Shown piece by piece: positions 34,926 through 43,792 of a DNA stretch of 64,000 bases. Source of the stretch: Solobacterium moorei (GTDB lineage Bacteria > Bacillota_I > Bacilli_A > Erysipelotrichales > Erysipelotrichaceae); assembly GCF_036323475.1 (NCBI RefSeq), contig NZ_AP028934.1:2356001-2420000 (forward strand). The letters are read 5' to 3'. The position numbers were made by a program, and so were the translations under genes. The notes under the pieces were generated by a model. The model saw only the letters and a list, made by a program, of their open reading frames with translations. It was not told the origin of the DNA and searched no databases. How positions within the stretch are numbered: the first letter of the stretch is position 1; each line of letters starts with the position of its first letter.

Positions 34926-35923
34926 ATGTCAGAAGAAAAAAAGAACGTTAACATCTGGAAAGCCTTACAGAAGGTTCCAGCAGGAACAATGTTTGTTCCA
35001 TTAATTATTGGTGCAATCATCACCACAATTGGTCAAGGACTCTTCAATGTAGATATCTGGGCTGTATTAGGAAATCCTATGAAGGATATGTTCTCATCCT
35101 CTGGTCAGATGTTAATTATTGGCTTGATGTTATTCTTTACAGGTACTGGTGTTAAGGTTTCAGATTTGAAGTCAGCACTTGGTAGAAGTGTTCCACTCAT
35201 TATTGTTCGTCTTGTAGTCGCATATGCATTATGTGCACTATACTATGTATTATTTGGATTTGAAGGTGTATTTGGTATTCCGTTCCTAGCTGTTGCATGT
35301 GCAATCACAAGTGCTAACGCTGCACTATACATGGGTATTATCTCTCCATTCGGTGATGAAGCTGATAAGGCAGGATTTGGTATCATGTTGATTTGTTCAA
35401 TGCCTCTATTACCAATCTTATTCTTAGGTTTCTATGGAACATCTGGATTTGGTGTCCTCAGGTTATACAGATTATCGCATTATTGATTCCATTCATCTTA
35501 GGTATGATTCTCGGTAGTCTTGATGCAGATATTCGTAAAGTATTTGCTGGTGGTAATGCAACAATCTTACCATTCTTAGGATTTGAATTTGGTTCTACAA
35601 TCAACTTATTCAAAGCACTTGGTATGATTCCACAAGGTATCTTGTTAAGCATTGCATACTTCATTATTGTTATTGGTCCATCTTATTTCGTAGAACGTAA
35701 CATTCTACATCGTCCAGGATATATCAGTGTTGCTTCTGCATCTCTTGCAGGTGTTGCACTTGCTATCCCTGCAATGGCCGCTTCTAGTAATGCAGCATTT
35801 GAACCATTTGTTTCACCAACGATTGCAATCTTAGCATTCGTATTAGCAATTACAAATGTTACAGCACCATTCCTTGTTAAAGCTGAATTACAAAGACATC
35901 CAGCTGACAACATGGCGAAATAA
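34926..35923 (+). pseudogene. kdgT: 2-keto-3-deoxygluconate permease (KdgT-like), frameshifted
   Basis: The gene is split into two frames: 34926-35486 (ending GFGVLRLYRLSHY) and an overlapping frame ending at 35923. The real protein passes from one to the other near 35452-35457. Adding one base restores GFG-V-PQVIQIIALLIPFILG and a 332-residue protein, the normal length for KdgT. Both halves match the family: GLMLFFTGTGVKVSDL and ACAITSANAALYMGI in the first, LPFLGFEFGSTINL in the second. The start follows AAAGGAG. Single-base deletion, sequencing error or recoding cannot be told apart here. Upstream partner of budA, divergent from the PucR regulator. Confidence 0.85.
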
Positions 35924-35946
35924 AGAAAAGAAAGAAGGAAATTATT

Positions 35947-36657
35947 ATGCAAAAGGTTTTACAGGTTTCTACATTAAACGCATTAATGTTAGGTGATTTT
36001 AACGGCACAATGACAGTCAAGGATCTATTAAGTGATTGCGATACAGGTATCGGTACATACGAAGGTCTTGATGGCGAAGCACTCATTGTTGATGGTGTCG
36101 CTTATAAAGGAACAGCTGATGGAACAGTTGTTAAGATGGCTGATACAGATAAGTTAGCATTCTCTACAGTTACTAAATTTGATCACTCTGTAAAGGAACA
36201 GACAATCACAAATGTTGAAGATATTAAGACATTAAAGGCAAAGCTACAACCTATCGTTGATCAAAACAAGAATATCTTCTACATGTTCTTAGCACACGCT
36301 AAGTTCTCCAAGATGCATGTACGTAGCTGCTATAAGTGCGCAAAGCCATATCCTACACTTGCTGAAGCAGCTTGCGAACAAAGAGAATATCACTATGAAA
36401 ATGAAGAAGGACAGATTATCGCAATCTACTGCCCTGATTATGTAGAAGGTATCAACCTACCAGGCTGGCATTTCCACTTCTTATCAGATGATAAGACACA
36501 TGGTGGACATATCTTAGGACTAAGCGCTGATGAATTCACATTCAAGATGAACGCTATTCCTGAATTTGATCTAGTTCTTCCAACAGATTCCGACTTTGGT
36601 AAGTTAAATCTAACAGAAGATCTATCCGAAAGTACAAACGCTGTTGAAGGAAACTAA
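35947..36657 (+). CDS. budA: Alpha-acetolactate decarboxylase
   Basis: A 236-residue enzyme that converts 2-acetolactate to acetoin. Conserved blocks are STLNALMLGDFNGTMTV, TGIGTYEGLDGE, FSTVTKFD, and RSCYKCAKPYPTL. The zinc site is GWHFHFLSDDKTHGGHILG, where three His ligands sit. It has a ribosome binding site (AAGAAGGAAA) 23 bases after kdgT, so both are cotranscribed under the likely control of the divergent PucR protein. Pairing an acetoin-forming enzyme with a sugar-acid permease is unusual; acetoin formation would buffer pyruvate from sugar-acid breakdown (inference). Confidence 0.92.
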   Translation: MQKVLQVSTLNALMLGDFNGTMTVKDLLSDCDTGIGTYEGLDGEALIVDGVAYKGTADGTVVKMADTDKLAFSTVTKFDHSVKEQTITNVEDIKTLKAKLQPIVDQNKNIFYMFLAHAKFSKMHVRSCYKCAKPYPTLAEAACEQREYHYENEEGQIIAIYCPDYVEGINLPGWHFHFLSDDKTHGGHILGLSADEFTFKMNAIPEFDLVLPTDSDFGKLNLTEDLSESTNAVEGN

Positions 36658-36687
36658 CCCCCCTTATCTTTCGACATGAATGTTTGA

Positions 36688-36710
36688 CCCTGTATAAAAC
36701 AGGGCTTTTT
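36688..36710 (+). terminator. Terminator of the kdgT-budA unit
   Basis: CCCTGT and ACAGGG flank ATAAA and are followed by CTTTTT. Confidence 0.8.
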
Positions 36711-36736
36711 ATGCATGCATGAAAAAAACTTTACGG

Positions 36737-37723
36737 CTATTGCTTCTCCATAAAGTTCTTAATTAACTCACGATATTCTTCAATGATTTCCTTCATCTCA
36801 CGAAGTGAAGAGATAGAAGATAAACGGTTCTTATACTCTGAAGCATGTGGTAATCCTGTAATATACCAACCTGCCATACCACGCATCATGCAGATACCAT
36901 TTCTTTCACTCTCATATTCACAGAGCTTCTCTGCATAGTGATATGCAAGATTTAACTTTTCATTATAATCAGGCTCTACATATGTACCACCATTCAGATA
37001 TGCATCTACTTCCTGCAAGAAGAATGGTCTTCCTAAAAGTCCACGACCAATCATAATCGCATCACAACCCGTTTCCTCTAACATACGTTTCGCATCTTCT
37101 GGTATACGAATATCACCATTTCCAATGACAGGGATATTTACTGCATCCTTTACTGCTTTGATATATGCATTATTAGAATGGCCTGTATACTGTTGCCCAC
37201 GTGTACGACCATGTACTGCAACTGCACTAACACCCGCCTTCTCTGCTAACTTTGCGATTTCTACACAATTAATGTGGTCACTATCCCAACCCGCACGCAT
37301 CTTCACTGTCACAGGACGATCTGTATGTGTTACCACTGCATGCATGACCTCATACGCAAGCTCTGGTTTCTGCATCAAATAGCTTCCAGAATGTGCCTTT
37401 ACAACCTTCTGTACAGGACATCCCATATTAATATCAATCATATCACAGTTTGTATTCTTGGTTAGATACTCTGCTGCCTCAGCCATTGTAATAGGATCAC
37501 TACCAAATAACTGTAAAGCAACTGGATGTTCGCCCTCACTGATACGACACATATCCTGAGTCTTTGCGTTTTGATAGTGCAATGCTTTATCACTAATCAT
37601 TTCACTTACGACTAGACCTGCACCATAATCGTGCATGATTTCACGATAGACAGGATTTGAGATACCCGCTAAAGGTGCTGCGACAATTTGATTCTTTAAT
37701 TCTATATTTCCAATCTTAAACAC
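36737..37723 (-). CDS. dusB: tRNA-dihydrouridine synthase
   Basis: A 328-residue flavoprotein that reduces uridines in the tRNA D-loop. The TIM-barrel FMN enzyme signature is clear: AAPLAGISNPVYREI, DINMGCPVQKVVKAHSGSYLM with the catalytic Cys, VKMRAGWD, VHGRTRGQQYTG, VIGNGDI, and IMIGRGLLGRPF. The length fits DusB-type enzymes. It starts at GTG (37723) and overlaps the end of hslO by 8 bases, so the two are cotranscribed. The hslO-dus gene pair is common in Firmicutes. Confidence 0.93.
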   Translation of the reverse strand: MFKIGNIELKNQIVAAPLAGISNPVYREIMHDYGAGLVVSEMISDKALHYQNAKTQDMCRISEGEHPVALQLFGSDPITMAEAAEYLTKNTNCDMIDINMGCPVQKVVKAHSGSYLMQKPELAYEVMHAVVTHTDRPVTVKMRAGWDSDHINCVEIAKLAEKAGVSAVAVHGRTRGQQYTGHSNNAYIKAVKDAVNIPVIGNGDIRIPEDAKRMLEETGCDAIMIGRGLLGRPFFLQEVDAYLNGGTYVEPDYNEKLNLAYHYAEKLCEYESERNGICMMRGMAGWYITGLPHASEYKNRLSSISSLREMKEIIEEYRELIKNFMEKQ

Positions 37724-38594
37724 GCTGCTTTAACTCCAATACTTCTTTTAATTCTTCTGGTGTAAATCGGTACTCCTTATTACAGTATTGGCAATGAATA
37801 TCCGCACCCTTACCATCTTTAATCATTTCCTGTAAATCATGATCAGAAAGTGTCGCAAGTGCATCCTTATAATGCTCATGTGAACAACCACAGTACCAAC
37901 GAACATCCTTATGTTCTAAGATATTCGCATCTTCGAAATACATATGAATAATGTCCTCAATAGACATTCCTTCACTGATCAATGTGGATACAGGTCTCAT
38001 CTTTGCGGCAACCGCTTCGCATGCGCTGATGACTTCCTCTGTTGCGTTTGGAAGTAACTGTAAGATAAATCCACCTGCAGCCAAAATACTACCATCAGGA
38101 TTTACAAGAACACCTACATTTACAACAGAAGGTGTCTGTTCAGAGACTGCATAGTAATACGCAAAATCATCGCCAACTTCACCTGTCTGAATATTCACCA
38201 TACCAGAGAAAGGATCTTTTAGACCCATATCTCGCGTCACTGTTAATGTGCCGTTTGTACCAATTGCTTTACCTACATCCAAATGTCCATCCTCACGCAC
38301 AAGATAGATTGAAGGATCTCCAATAAAGCCCTTCACATTTCCACTACCATCCGCTTGCGCAAGAACAGTGCCTGCTGGCCCATGTCCATTAAAGATACAG
38401 GTAACTTTTTCATAGACATTCTTTAAATCACTACCCATGATAGCTGTAACTGTTAAGGTTCTACCTAAAGCAGCCGCAGAAGTAGCCATACAGTGATGTA
38501 GCTTTCTAGCTTCTTCTACGATATCTGTTGTATCAACTGCGTGAATTCTAACACTACCACCCAGCGCTTCTGCGATTACAATTTGCTTTCTCAT
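37716..38594 (-). CDS. hslO: Redox-switched chaperone Hsp33
   Basis: A 292-residue holdase that is activated when its zinc cysteines are oxidised. The ATG at 38594 (MRKQIVIAEALGG) follows GGAGA; the frame extension to 38615 is rejected. The C-terminal redox switch is complete: WYCGCS and HCQYCN form the CxC and CxxC pairs near residues 231 and 265. Its start overlaps the stop of the glycosidase gene by 4 bases (ATGA-type). Together with dusB it forms the GH2-hslO-dus unit. A thiol-oxidation sensor fits an anaerobe exposed to oxygen or hypochlorite. Confidence 0.95.
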   Translation of the reverse strand: MRKQIVIAEALGGSVRIHAVDTTDIVEEARKLHHCMATSAAALGRTLTVTAIMGSDLKNVYEKVTCIFNGHGPAGTVLAQADGSGNVKGFIGDPSIYLVREDGHLDVGKAIGTNGTLTVTRDMGLKDPFSGMVNIQTGEVGDDFAYYYAVSEQTPSVVNVGVLVNPDGSILAAGGFILQLLPNATEEVISACEAVAAKMRPVSTLISEGMSIEDIIHMYFEDANILEHKDVRWYCGCSHEHYKDALATLSDHDLQEMIKDGKGADIHCQYCNKEYRFTPEELKEVLELKQRV

Positions 38595-40321
38595 TTCTTT
38601 AATCTCCTCATGCATCGTTGATTTAGATTGCGAATTCTCTTTTCATCCAACTTCACAATTTCTCTATCCGCTGTCATAATACCATTGCACTCATCTTCTA
38701 CATCCGTTAACTGTGTAAATACACAAGCAGTTAACCCCTTTGGAATATTACGAATAATACTATCTTCATATAACTTTCGAATCGCCGTGTTTAACTTTAA
38801 CTTATCTGTGATTTTTTTGTAACCATAAAGCTTTTGTGCAAGACTATGTCCTAGAATTAAATAAGAATAGCCTCCAAACTCAGATAAGATTGCCATTCTC
38901 TTTTCATGATTCTGTGGATTTGTATAGGTATGGAAATACACATGACGACTGTAGAAATCCCCAGCCCCTTGATCATGCCAACCACTAGCACTATCCACAA
39001 AACGTGTCAAATCCATCAATTGAATATGCTTGGTTACCTTAGCACTATCAAACTGTCCCCAACCTTCATTGAAAGGAACCCATGCAAAGATAGATACAAC
39101 ATTATATAAATTATGAATCATCGCGTTTAACTCATCATAGTATGCTTTCTTACTCCAGTCATCACATCTACCGAGATGTTTTTGTTTCTGGTCATTCATA
39201 CGCGTGATATTTAAGTGTGGCAAGTATAAAGTTGTTAGTTTACTTGGTTGGCCACCATTAGGCATATCCTGCATGACAAGCATACCTAAACGATCCGCAT
39301 GATAATACCAACGACGGGATTCCACTTTGACATGCTTGCGTATCATGTTAAAGCCTAATTCTTTTACCTTTTGAATATCGTAAATCATCATCTCATCATC
39401 AGGATAAGTTAAATTTCCCTCTGGTGTATAACCTTGATCCAATACACCACTTAAGAATACTGGTTTATGATTTAAGCAAAAACGAGGATAACCTTTTCCA
39501 TCCTTCTCACAAGTAAAACAACGCATTCCAAAATAACTCTTAACAATGTCATCCTCTGTTTCAATATACAAGTCATATAAAAAAGGATCTTTCAGTGTCC
39601 ATGGATGCATATCTTCAATAAAGATCTCATTACGCATCTCAGCAGTCATCTCATGATAGATCATCTTCCCTGCTGCACTGATGGTAATTGTCGCATGATT
39701 AAAGTCACCTTCCATCTCTAGATAAACAGTCTGTCTATCATAATTCGGTGTAATCTTTAATGCATGGACTCCATGTAGAGGTATATCTTCTAGCCATACC
39801 GTCTGCCAGATACCTGATATTGGTGTATACCACATGCCACCATGTTGGATTTTCTGTTTTCCGTATGCATACTCACCTGTGTCACTTGGATCAGTGCACT
39901 TTACAAGTAATGCATTCTGATACTTGATATAACTAGATACATCAAAACCAAACGGCTCATAACCACCAATGTGTCTGCCAACTTCAATACCGTTTAGATA
40001 AACAATACATTGTTGATCAACTGCTTCAAAGTTTAAATACGTATGATATTCTCCCGGTTTATAAGAGAACTGTTTCTTATACCATAATACTTTCCCAGGC
40101 AATAAAATCTCATCACTACCAGAAAGCTGTGAACCCAAAGGAAAAGGAACGTTGATTGGCTTCCAGTTATTTCCCTGCGGTATTTGATTCGTATCTGTAA
40201 TTTGATATTCCCAACGGCCGTTTAAGTTCGTATAACTGCCACGCTGTAACTGCATACGAGGATATTCCTGCAAAGGGCTTTTTAGATTTACATTCTTGCC
40301 CCAACGACTCATCACTTTCAT
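38591..40321 (-). CDS. Glycoside hydrolase family 2 protein
   Basis: A 576-residue cytoplasmic glycosidase of the beta-galactosidase/beta-glucuronidase family. The N-terminal jelly roll (NLNGRWEYQI ... WYKKQFSY ... VDQQCIVYLNGIEVGRHIGGYEPFGFDVSSYI), Ig-like domain and TIM barrel are in order. FVPFNEGWGQFD (about residue 420) holds the acid/base Glu, and ILSEFGGYSYL (about 479) the nucleophile Glu. It lacks a signal peptide and the extra C-terminal domains of LacZ, so it resembles the short sugar-binding-domain GH2 clade. Substrate not predictable. First gene of a unit with hslO and dusB. Confidence 0.9.
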   Translation of the reverse strand: MKVMSRWGKNVNLKSPLQEYPRMQLQRGSYTNLNGRWEYQITDTNQIPQGNNWKPINVPFPLGSQLSGSDEILLPGKVLWYKKQFSYKPGEYHTYLNFEAVDQQCIVYLNGIEVGRHIGGYEPFGFDVSSYIKYQNALLVKCTDPSDTGEYAYGKQKIQHGGMWYTPISGIWQTVWLEDIPLHGVHALKITPNYDRQTVYLEMEGDFNHATITISAAGKMIYHEMTAEMRNEIFIEDMHPWTLKDPFLYDLYIETEDDIVKSYFGMRCFTCEKDGKGYPRFCLNHKPVFLSGVLDQGYTPEGNLTYPDDEMMIYDIQKVKELGFNMIRKHVKVESRRWYYHADRLGMLVMQDMPNGGQPSKLTTLYLPHLNITRMNDQKQKHLGRCDDWSKKAYYDELNAMIHNLYNVVSIFAWVPFNEGWGQFDSAKVTKHIQLMDLTRFVDSASGWHDQGAGDFYSRHVYFHTYTNPQNHEKRMAILSEFGGYSYLILGHSLAQKLYGYKKITDKLKLNTAIRKLYEDSIIRNIPKGLTACVFTQLTDVEDECNGIMTADREIVKLDEKRIRNLNQRCMRRLKK

Positions 40322-40343
40322 GCCAACCCCCTTTTTCTCGCTA

Positions 40344-40733
40344 TTATTTCTTTGTTCGATAACCGATAAACGCAGTTACTATAGCTGCTAAACCATGCAC
40401 CTTTAGAATATATGCCAAGATTGTTTCAAACATCTTCATTGGCTCTGTATATTGTGCAACACTATTCGCGACGGTCCATCCATAGATTAGTGATAGCACA
40501 AGGGAAACTGTAATCATCCCTAAGGATATCGCTGTTGTAGGAATTTTATAATTTCTTAAAACAGACCATAACTGCGGTAATGTCACTAGCAGAACTAAGC
40601 CTATCATTCCATTCACAGATAATATTTTGAAGTTACATAGAATCATCAAAAATGATGTCACTACCATCATCAAGATTCCAGACACAAGTGTAATTAATAC
40701 TTTTAAAATAATACTTTTACATAGTTCTTCCAT
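40344..40733 (-). CDS. Small four-helix membrane protein
   Basis: A 129-residue hydrophobic protein with four predicted spans (about residues 10-32, 40-58, 66-85 and 103-124) and a KK tail. It lies 22 bases upstream of the glycosidase gene on the same strand. I do not recognise the family. The ribosome binding site is weak (AGGAGAAAATATGG). Confidence 0.6.
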   Translation of the reverse strand: MEELCKSIILKVLITLVSGILMMVVTSFLMILCNFKILSVNGMIGLVLLVTLPQLWSVLRNYKIPTTAISLGMITVSLVLSLIYGWTVANSVAQYTEPMKMFETILAYILKVHGLAAIVTAFIGYRTKK

Positions 40734-40921
40734 ATTTTCTCCTGCAACTCATTATAGCATAGTCACCACCATCCCTCACTTTCCATCTATGCATAAAAAC
40801 TTGATAACTTAAGTCAAGAAGAAATTTCTAATCTTTAGTGATTTCTTCTTTTTCGTTTTGTGCATTATTAAAACAAGAGAAATTATATCTCCCATTTTGC
40901 TAGATTAGGTTTATACTGTTG

Positions 40922-42142
40922 CTAAGAATGATATAGAGTACCATTCTTACATAGGCTATAGATTATGACCAGTAATTTATGAGCACTAGCAGTATAGGCA
41001 GCTTTAGACGACAATGGGCATTGGGTCTGCTGTCTTTTCTTTTTGGTGAATTCATATAGTGGATCTTCTTTGCGCAATCGATAATTACATTGTGCACCAA
41101 GGTATAAAAGGCATCGCAAATGCTTATTGCCTTTCTTTGATATCTTGAAATGCAGTCCATCAATATCTCCGGATTGTTGTATCTTTGGATTCAAGCCTGC
41201 ATATGCCACGATAGCCGCTCTGTTATCAAATCGGCTTACATCTCCAAGCTCTGCTATGATACGGGCTGCCAGATTCTCTCCGATTCCAACAATACTAACA
41301 ACAGATGCAAAATAAGGACATGTTCGTGCTATCTCTATCATTTCCTTCAATAGTGAATCGCATTTTTTCTTCTGTTCCTGCACGTTCTCTATCAAGCTTG
41401 GCAATTTGACTACTTCTATATCATCGATATCACATCCTGAATAGCACTCCTTTGCCTTCTCGTAGATCTTATGTACGATTCTTTCTGTATATCCTTTTAA
41501 ATGACCTGTACGATGCCCAACGGTCTTAACGATGGTATCCTCTCTATGGCCCAATAGTAAGGATGGATGAGGATATCTTTTTAATATCTCCATTGGGAGT
41601 GGATCATACAGATTTTGATTCCCTTTAAAGGTCTTATCAATCCTTGGATATATGATATCCAGCATGGATCTCAAACTCACTTTGCGTTTCCGAAGATGAA
41701 CCAACTCACTTTCATATATACGGCTCAATTGATAGAGTCTTTTGTACTCTTGTGGTTGTGCTTGATATTGTCTTAGTTCCTTCTCACAATAGTACGCTTT
41801 TGCGATATGTGCACAGTCTAATGCGTCTGTCTTATTACTATGTAGGGAGGTCTTGCGATAGGTCGCAGATAATAATGGAGAAATGATGTAGTACCTTATC
41901 TTGTGGTCTTCAAGATATTTTTGTAGTGGTCGATGATAGACACCTGTAGCCTCAAAGATAACTGGTATATCTTCTCGTTCTGTCTTAGCTTCAAGGTCTT
42001 TGATAGTTTGCCCTAATTTCTGGAAACCATCGATCGTAGCTGAAAGCTGCTTTGGTTTTCGCATTGGATGTCCATTCTCTATGAAGGGCTGGTAGTGACA
42101 GGAACCCTTTGATACATCCACTGTAATGATTGGTCCTTCCAT
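40922..42142 (-). CDS. IS110-family DEDD/serine recombinase (copy 2)
   Basis: Identical 406-residue product to copy 1, with the same start choice (ATG at 42142 behind AAGGAG), DEDD residues and Ser-bearing QSGD motif. The lack of coding differences between copies 10 kb apart points to very recent transposition or strong gene conversion. Both copies carry their complete left and right ends and should be functional. Confidence 0.93.
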   Translation of the reverse strand: MEGPIITVDVSKGSCHYQPFIENGHPMRKPKQLSATIDGFQKLGQTIKDLEAKTEREDIPVIFEATGVYHRPLQKYLEDHKIRYYIISPLLSATYRKTSLHSNKTDALDCAHIAKAYYCEKELRQYQAQPQEYKRLYQLSRIYESELVHLRKRKVSLRSMLDIIYPRIDKTFKGNQNLYDPLPMEILKRYPHPSLLLGHREDTIVKTVGHRTGHLKGYTERIVHKIYEKAKECYSGCDIDDIEVVKLPSLIENVQEQKKKCDSLLKEMIEIARTCPYFASVVSIVGIGENLAARIIAELGDVSRFDNRAAIVAYAGLNPKIQQSGDIDGLHFKISKKGNKHLRCLLYLGAQCNYRLRKEDPLYEFTKKKRQQTQCPLSSKAAYTASAHKLLVIIYSLCKNGTLYHS

Positions 42143-42202
42143 GATGGAATACTCCTTTCTTTCTGATATGCATAATGTCTTGGTAAACTTCCCCATCCCC
42201 AC

Positions 42203-42480
42203 ATCCGACTATTTTTCTGGCTTATATACGACATATCTAACTGTTTCCTGGATTGTCATCTTGATAAAGCAGCCTAAGAATATAGGAGGGAAGCAGAACG
42301 CTTTTTATGACGGACTCAATGATATCAATGGTCTAAAAGATGGCACGTTCTCACTTTACCCAGACCAATTCCCATACATGCCTGTACGAGAAAGGCCAGA
42401 AACATTCTAGTGTCCCTGACCTCTATATCATATTCTTCTTCTGAAGTTTTTTCTCTGAAATCAGGACTAGATTATTCCTG
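42203..42480 (-). ncRNA. Predicted bridge (guide) RNA of IS110 copy 2
   Basis: Same structured left end as copy 1. CATAAAAAG is at 42301-42309 and TTATCAAG at 42260-42267 on the minus strand. The two inter-copy differences lie at 42221 and 42240, outside these guide-like segments. Here the complementarity to the insertion site (CTTTTTATG, rebuilt from both flanks) is complete at nine bases. Ends approximate. Confidence 0.7.
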
Positions 42481-42492
42481 ATTTCATAATAG

Positions 42493-42526
42493 AAAAAGAA
42501 TATCTTCAGCTTCCTAAAGATATTCT
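42493..42526 (-). terminator. Lipoprotein-gene terminator and IS110 copy-2 target
   Basis: AGAATATCT and AGATATTCT form a 9-bp stem followed by TTTTT on the minus strand. The IS110 left end begins immediately after the T-run. Confidence 0.88.
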
Positions 42527-42547
42527 TATACTTCTAAAAGATTTGAA

Positions 42548-43597
42548 TTAGTTAAGCTTTGTAGCAGCTTCAATAGCTGTAGTTGTAACCTTCTGTAGAG
42601 AATTAACACCAATTGTGCATCCTGTCATAAGGTCCTTATCAGCTGTCACAGTCTTACCACCTTCATTAGTAGTAACTTTCATATCAGCGATTTCCTTACC
42701 AGTCTTGCCAACTGTCCAGTCATCATAAGCCTGATTCTGTTCGAACCATTCCTTGCCGATAGAAGAAACCTTCTTCATGCCATATTCATCTTTCTTTTCA
42801 CCCTTTGTAGCGATAGCAACTGCTTCTCCATCTACAACACCAGCTGTTGTGAATTTCACAGCGTTTTGTGCTTCATCAGTCTGTGTGAATACAGCCTTAC
42901 CATCCTTATCTAAAGCAACTACACCATATGTAGAGCTAGCCTTTGCTTCACCACTCTTTTCAGCACTTGCATCCTTACCAGAAACTTGAGTCAAGATTGC
43001 AGAACCTACAGATGCTACATCTTTCACTTCAACAGCGTTCTTAGCAGCCTTATCTAAAGCCTGTTGGAAAGCAGTAACCCCGATTGTGCATCCTGTCATA
43101 AGATCCTTATCAGCCGAAACTGTGTGCTTTTCATCCTTCTGTGTTGTAGGCATATTTAATACTTCTTCAACTGTCTTACCAACAGCCCACTTCTCTAAAG
43201 CCTCAACCTGTTCATACCATTCCTTCTTAATGGAAGACTTGTCCTTCATTCCATACTTATCACCTAATGCCTTCTTAGATGTAGAAGCTGTATTGTCAGA
43301 AGTAACGTGACCAGTCGCATCATAAGTAACCTTATCCTGTGCTACATCAAAGTATACATACTTGATTACATTACCCTCTAATACAACTGATGCAAATGTT
43401 GTATCGAACTGTGCTGCTGTATCAGAACCTTCCTTCGTCTTGTTTGATACATTAGTAACAGAACCTGTACCAACCATTACAGTAGCAGCTGTTTCTTCCT
43501 TAGTAGAAGCTGTATTTGTGGAAGACTTCTTGGATCCTCCAGCTGTGCAACCTGCCAGCATTGCAACAGCGCATAAAGTTGTTAGAATCTTTTTCAT
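42548..43597 (-). CDS. Lipoprotein with two FMN-binding-like repeats
   Basis: A 349-residue secreted lipoprotein. The ATG at 43597 follows GGAGGG; the signal peptide ends in lipobox LAGC. A Ser/Thr-rich linker leads to two similar halves, each with KYGMKDKSSIKKEWYEQ- or EYGMKKVSSIGKEWFEQ-like segments, then VGKTxxEI, then ADKDLMTGCTIGV. The last resembles the flavinylation box D-x-x-(S/T)-G-A-T of FMN-bind domains, with Cys for Ala. Listeria PplA, an electron-transfer lipoprotein, has two such ApbE-modified domains. A flavin role is an inference; an ApbE remnant occurs at 3332-3472. It ends at the terminator used by IS110 copy 2. Confidence 0.7.
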   Translation of the reverse strand: MKKILTTLCAVAMLAGCTAGGSKKSSTNTASTKEETAATVMVGTGSVTNVSNKTKEGSDTAAQFDTTFASVVLEGNVIKYVYFDVAQDKVTYDATGHVTSDNTASTSKKALGDKYGMKDKSSIKKEWYEQVEALEKWAVGKTVEEVLNMPTTQKDEKHTVSADKDLMTGCTIGVTAFQQALDKAAKNAVEVKDVASVGSAILTQVSGKDASAEKSGEAKASSTYGVVALDKDGKAVFTQTDEAQNAVKFTTAGVVDGEAVAIATKGEKKDEYGMKKVSSIGKEWFEQNQAYDDWTVGKTGKEIADMKVTTNEGGKTVTADKDLMTGCTIGVNSLQKVTTTAIEAATKLN

Positions 43598-43734
43598 TTT
43601 CAAATTTCCCTCCATCTAACTTAAGTCTGCTTGTTGATAATAACTATCAGTATCCGGTTAGTCAACACAAAGATGATAATCCTTTCACAAAAATACAAAA
43701 TTGTATGGTATCTATATCTATTCAAGTAATTCGA

Positions 43735-43762
43735 TAAGAAAACCGGTAGATTCTTCTACCGG
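43735..43762 (-). terminator. Terminator of the SLC13 transporter gene
   Basis: CCGGTAGA and TCTACCGG around a 4-base loop are followed by TTTTCTT on the minus strand. Confidence 0.85.
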
Positions 43763-43792
43763 CATGCATGTAAAATACTATCATTTATCAAC

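Larger units (their letters stand above)
40800..42492 (-). mobile_element. IS110-family element, copy 2
   Basis: 1,693 bp, same length and orientation as copy 1 and differing at only about two bases (equivalents of 32018 and 32037). The flanking A-runs (40795-40799, 42493-42497) mark the ambiguous junction. It directly follows, on the minus strand, the T-run of the terminator belonging to the lipoprotein gene at 42548. Confidence 0.92.

Noticed and set aside
30592-42497. Composite transposon formed by the two IS110 copies around 32.3-40.8 kb
   Set aside because: The enclosed genes are ordinary chromosomal genes. Each copy has its own terminator target, and IS110 elements are not known to form compound transposons by end synapsis.
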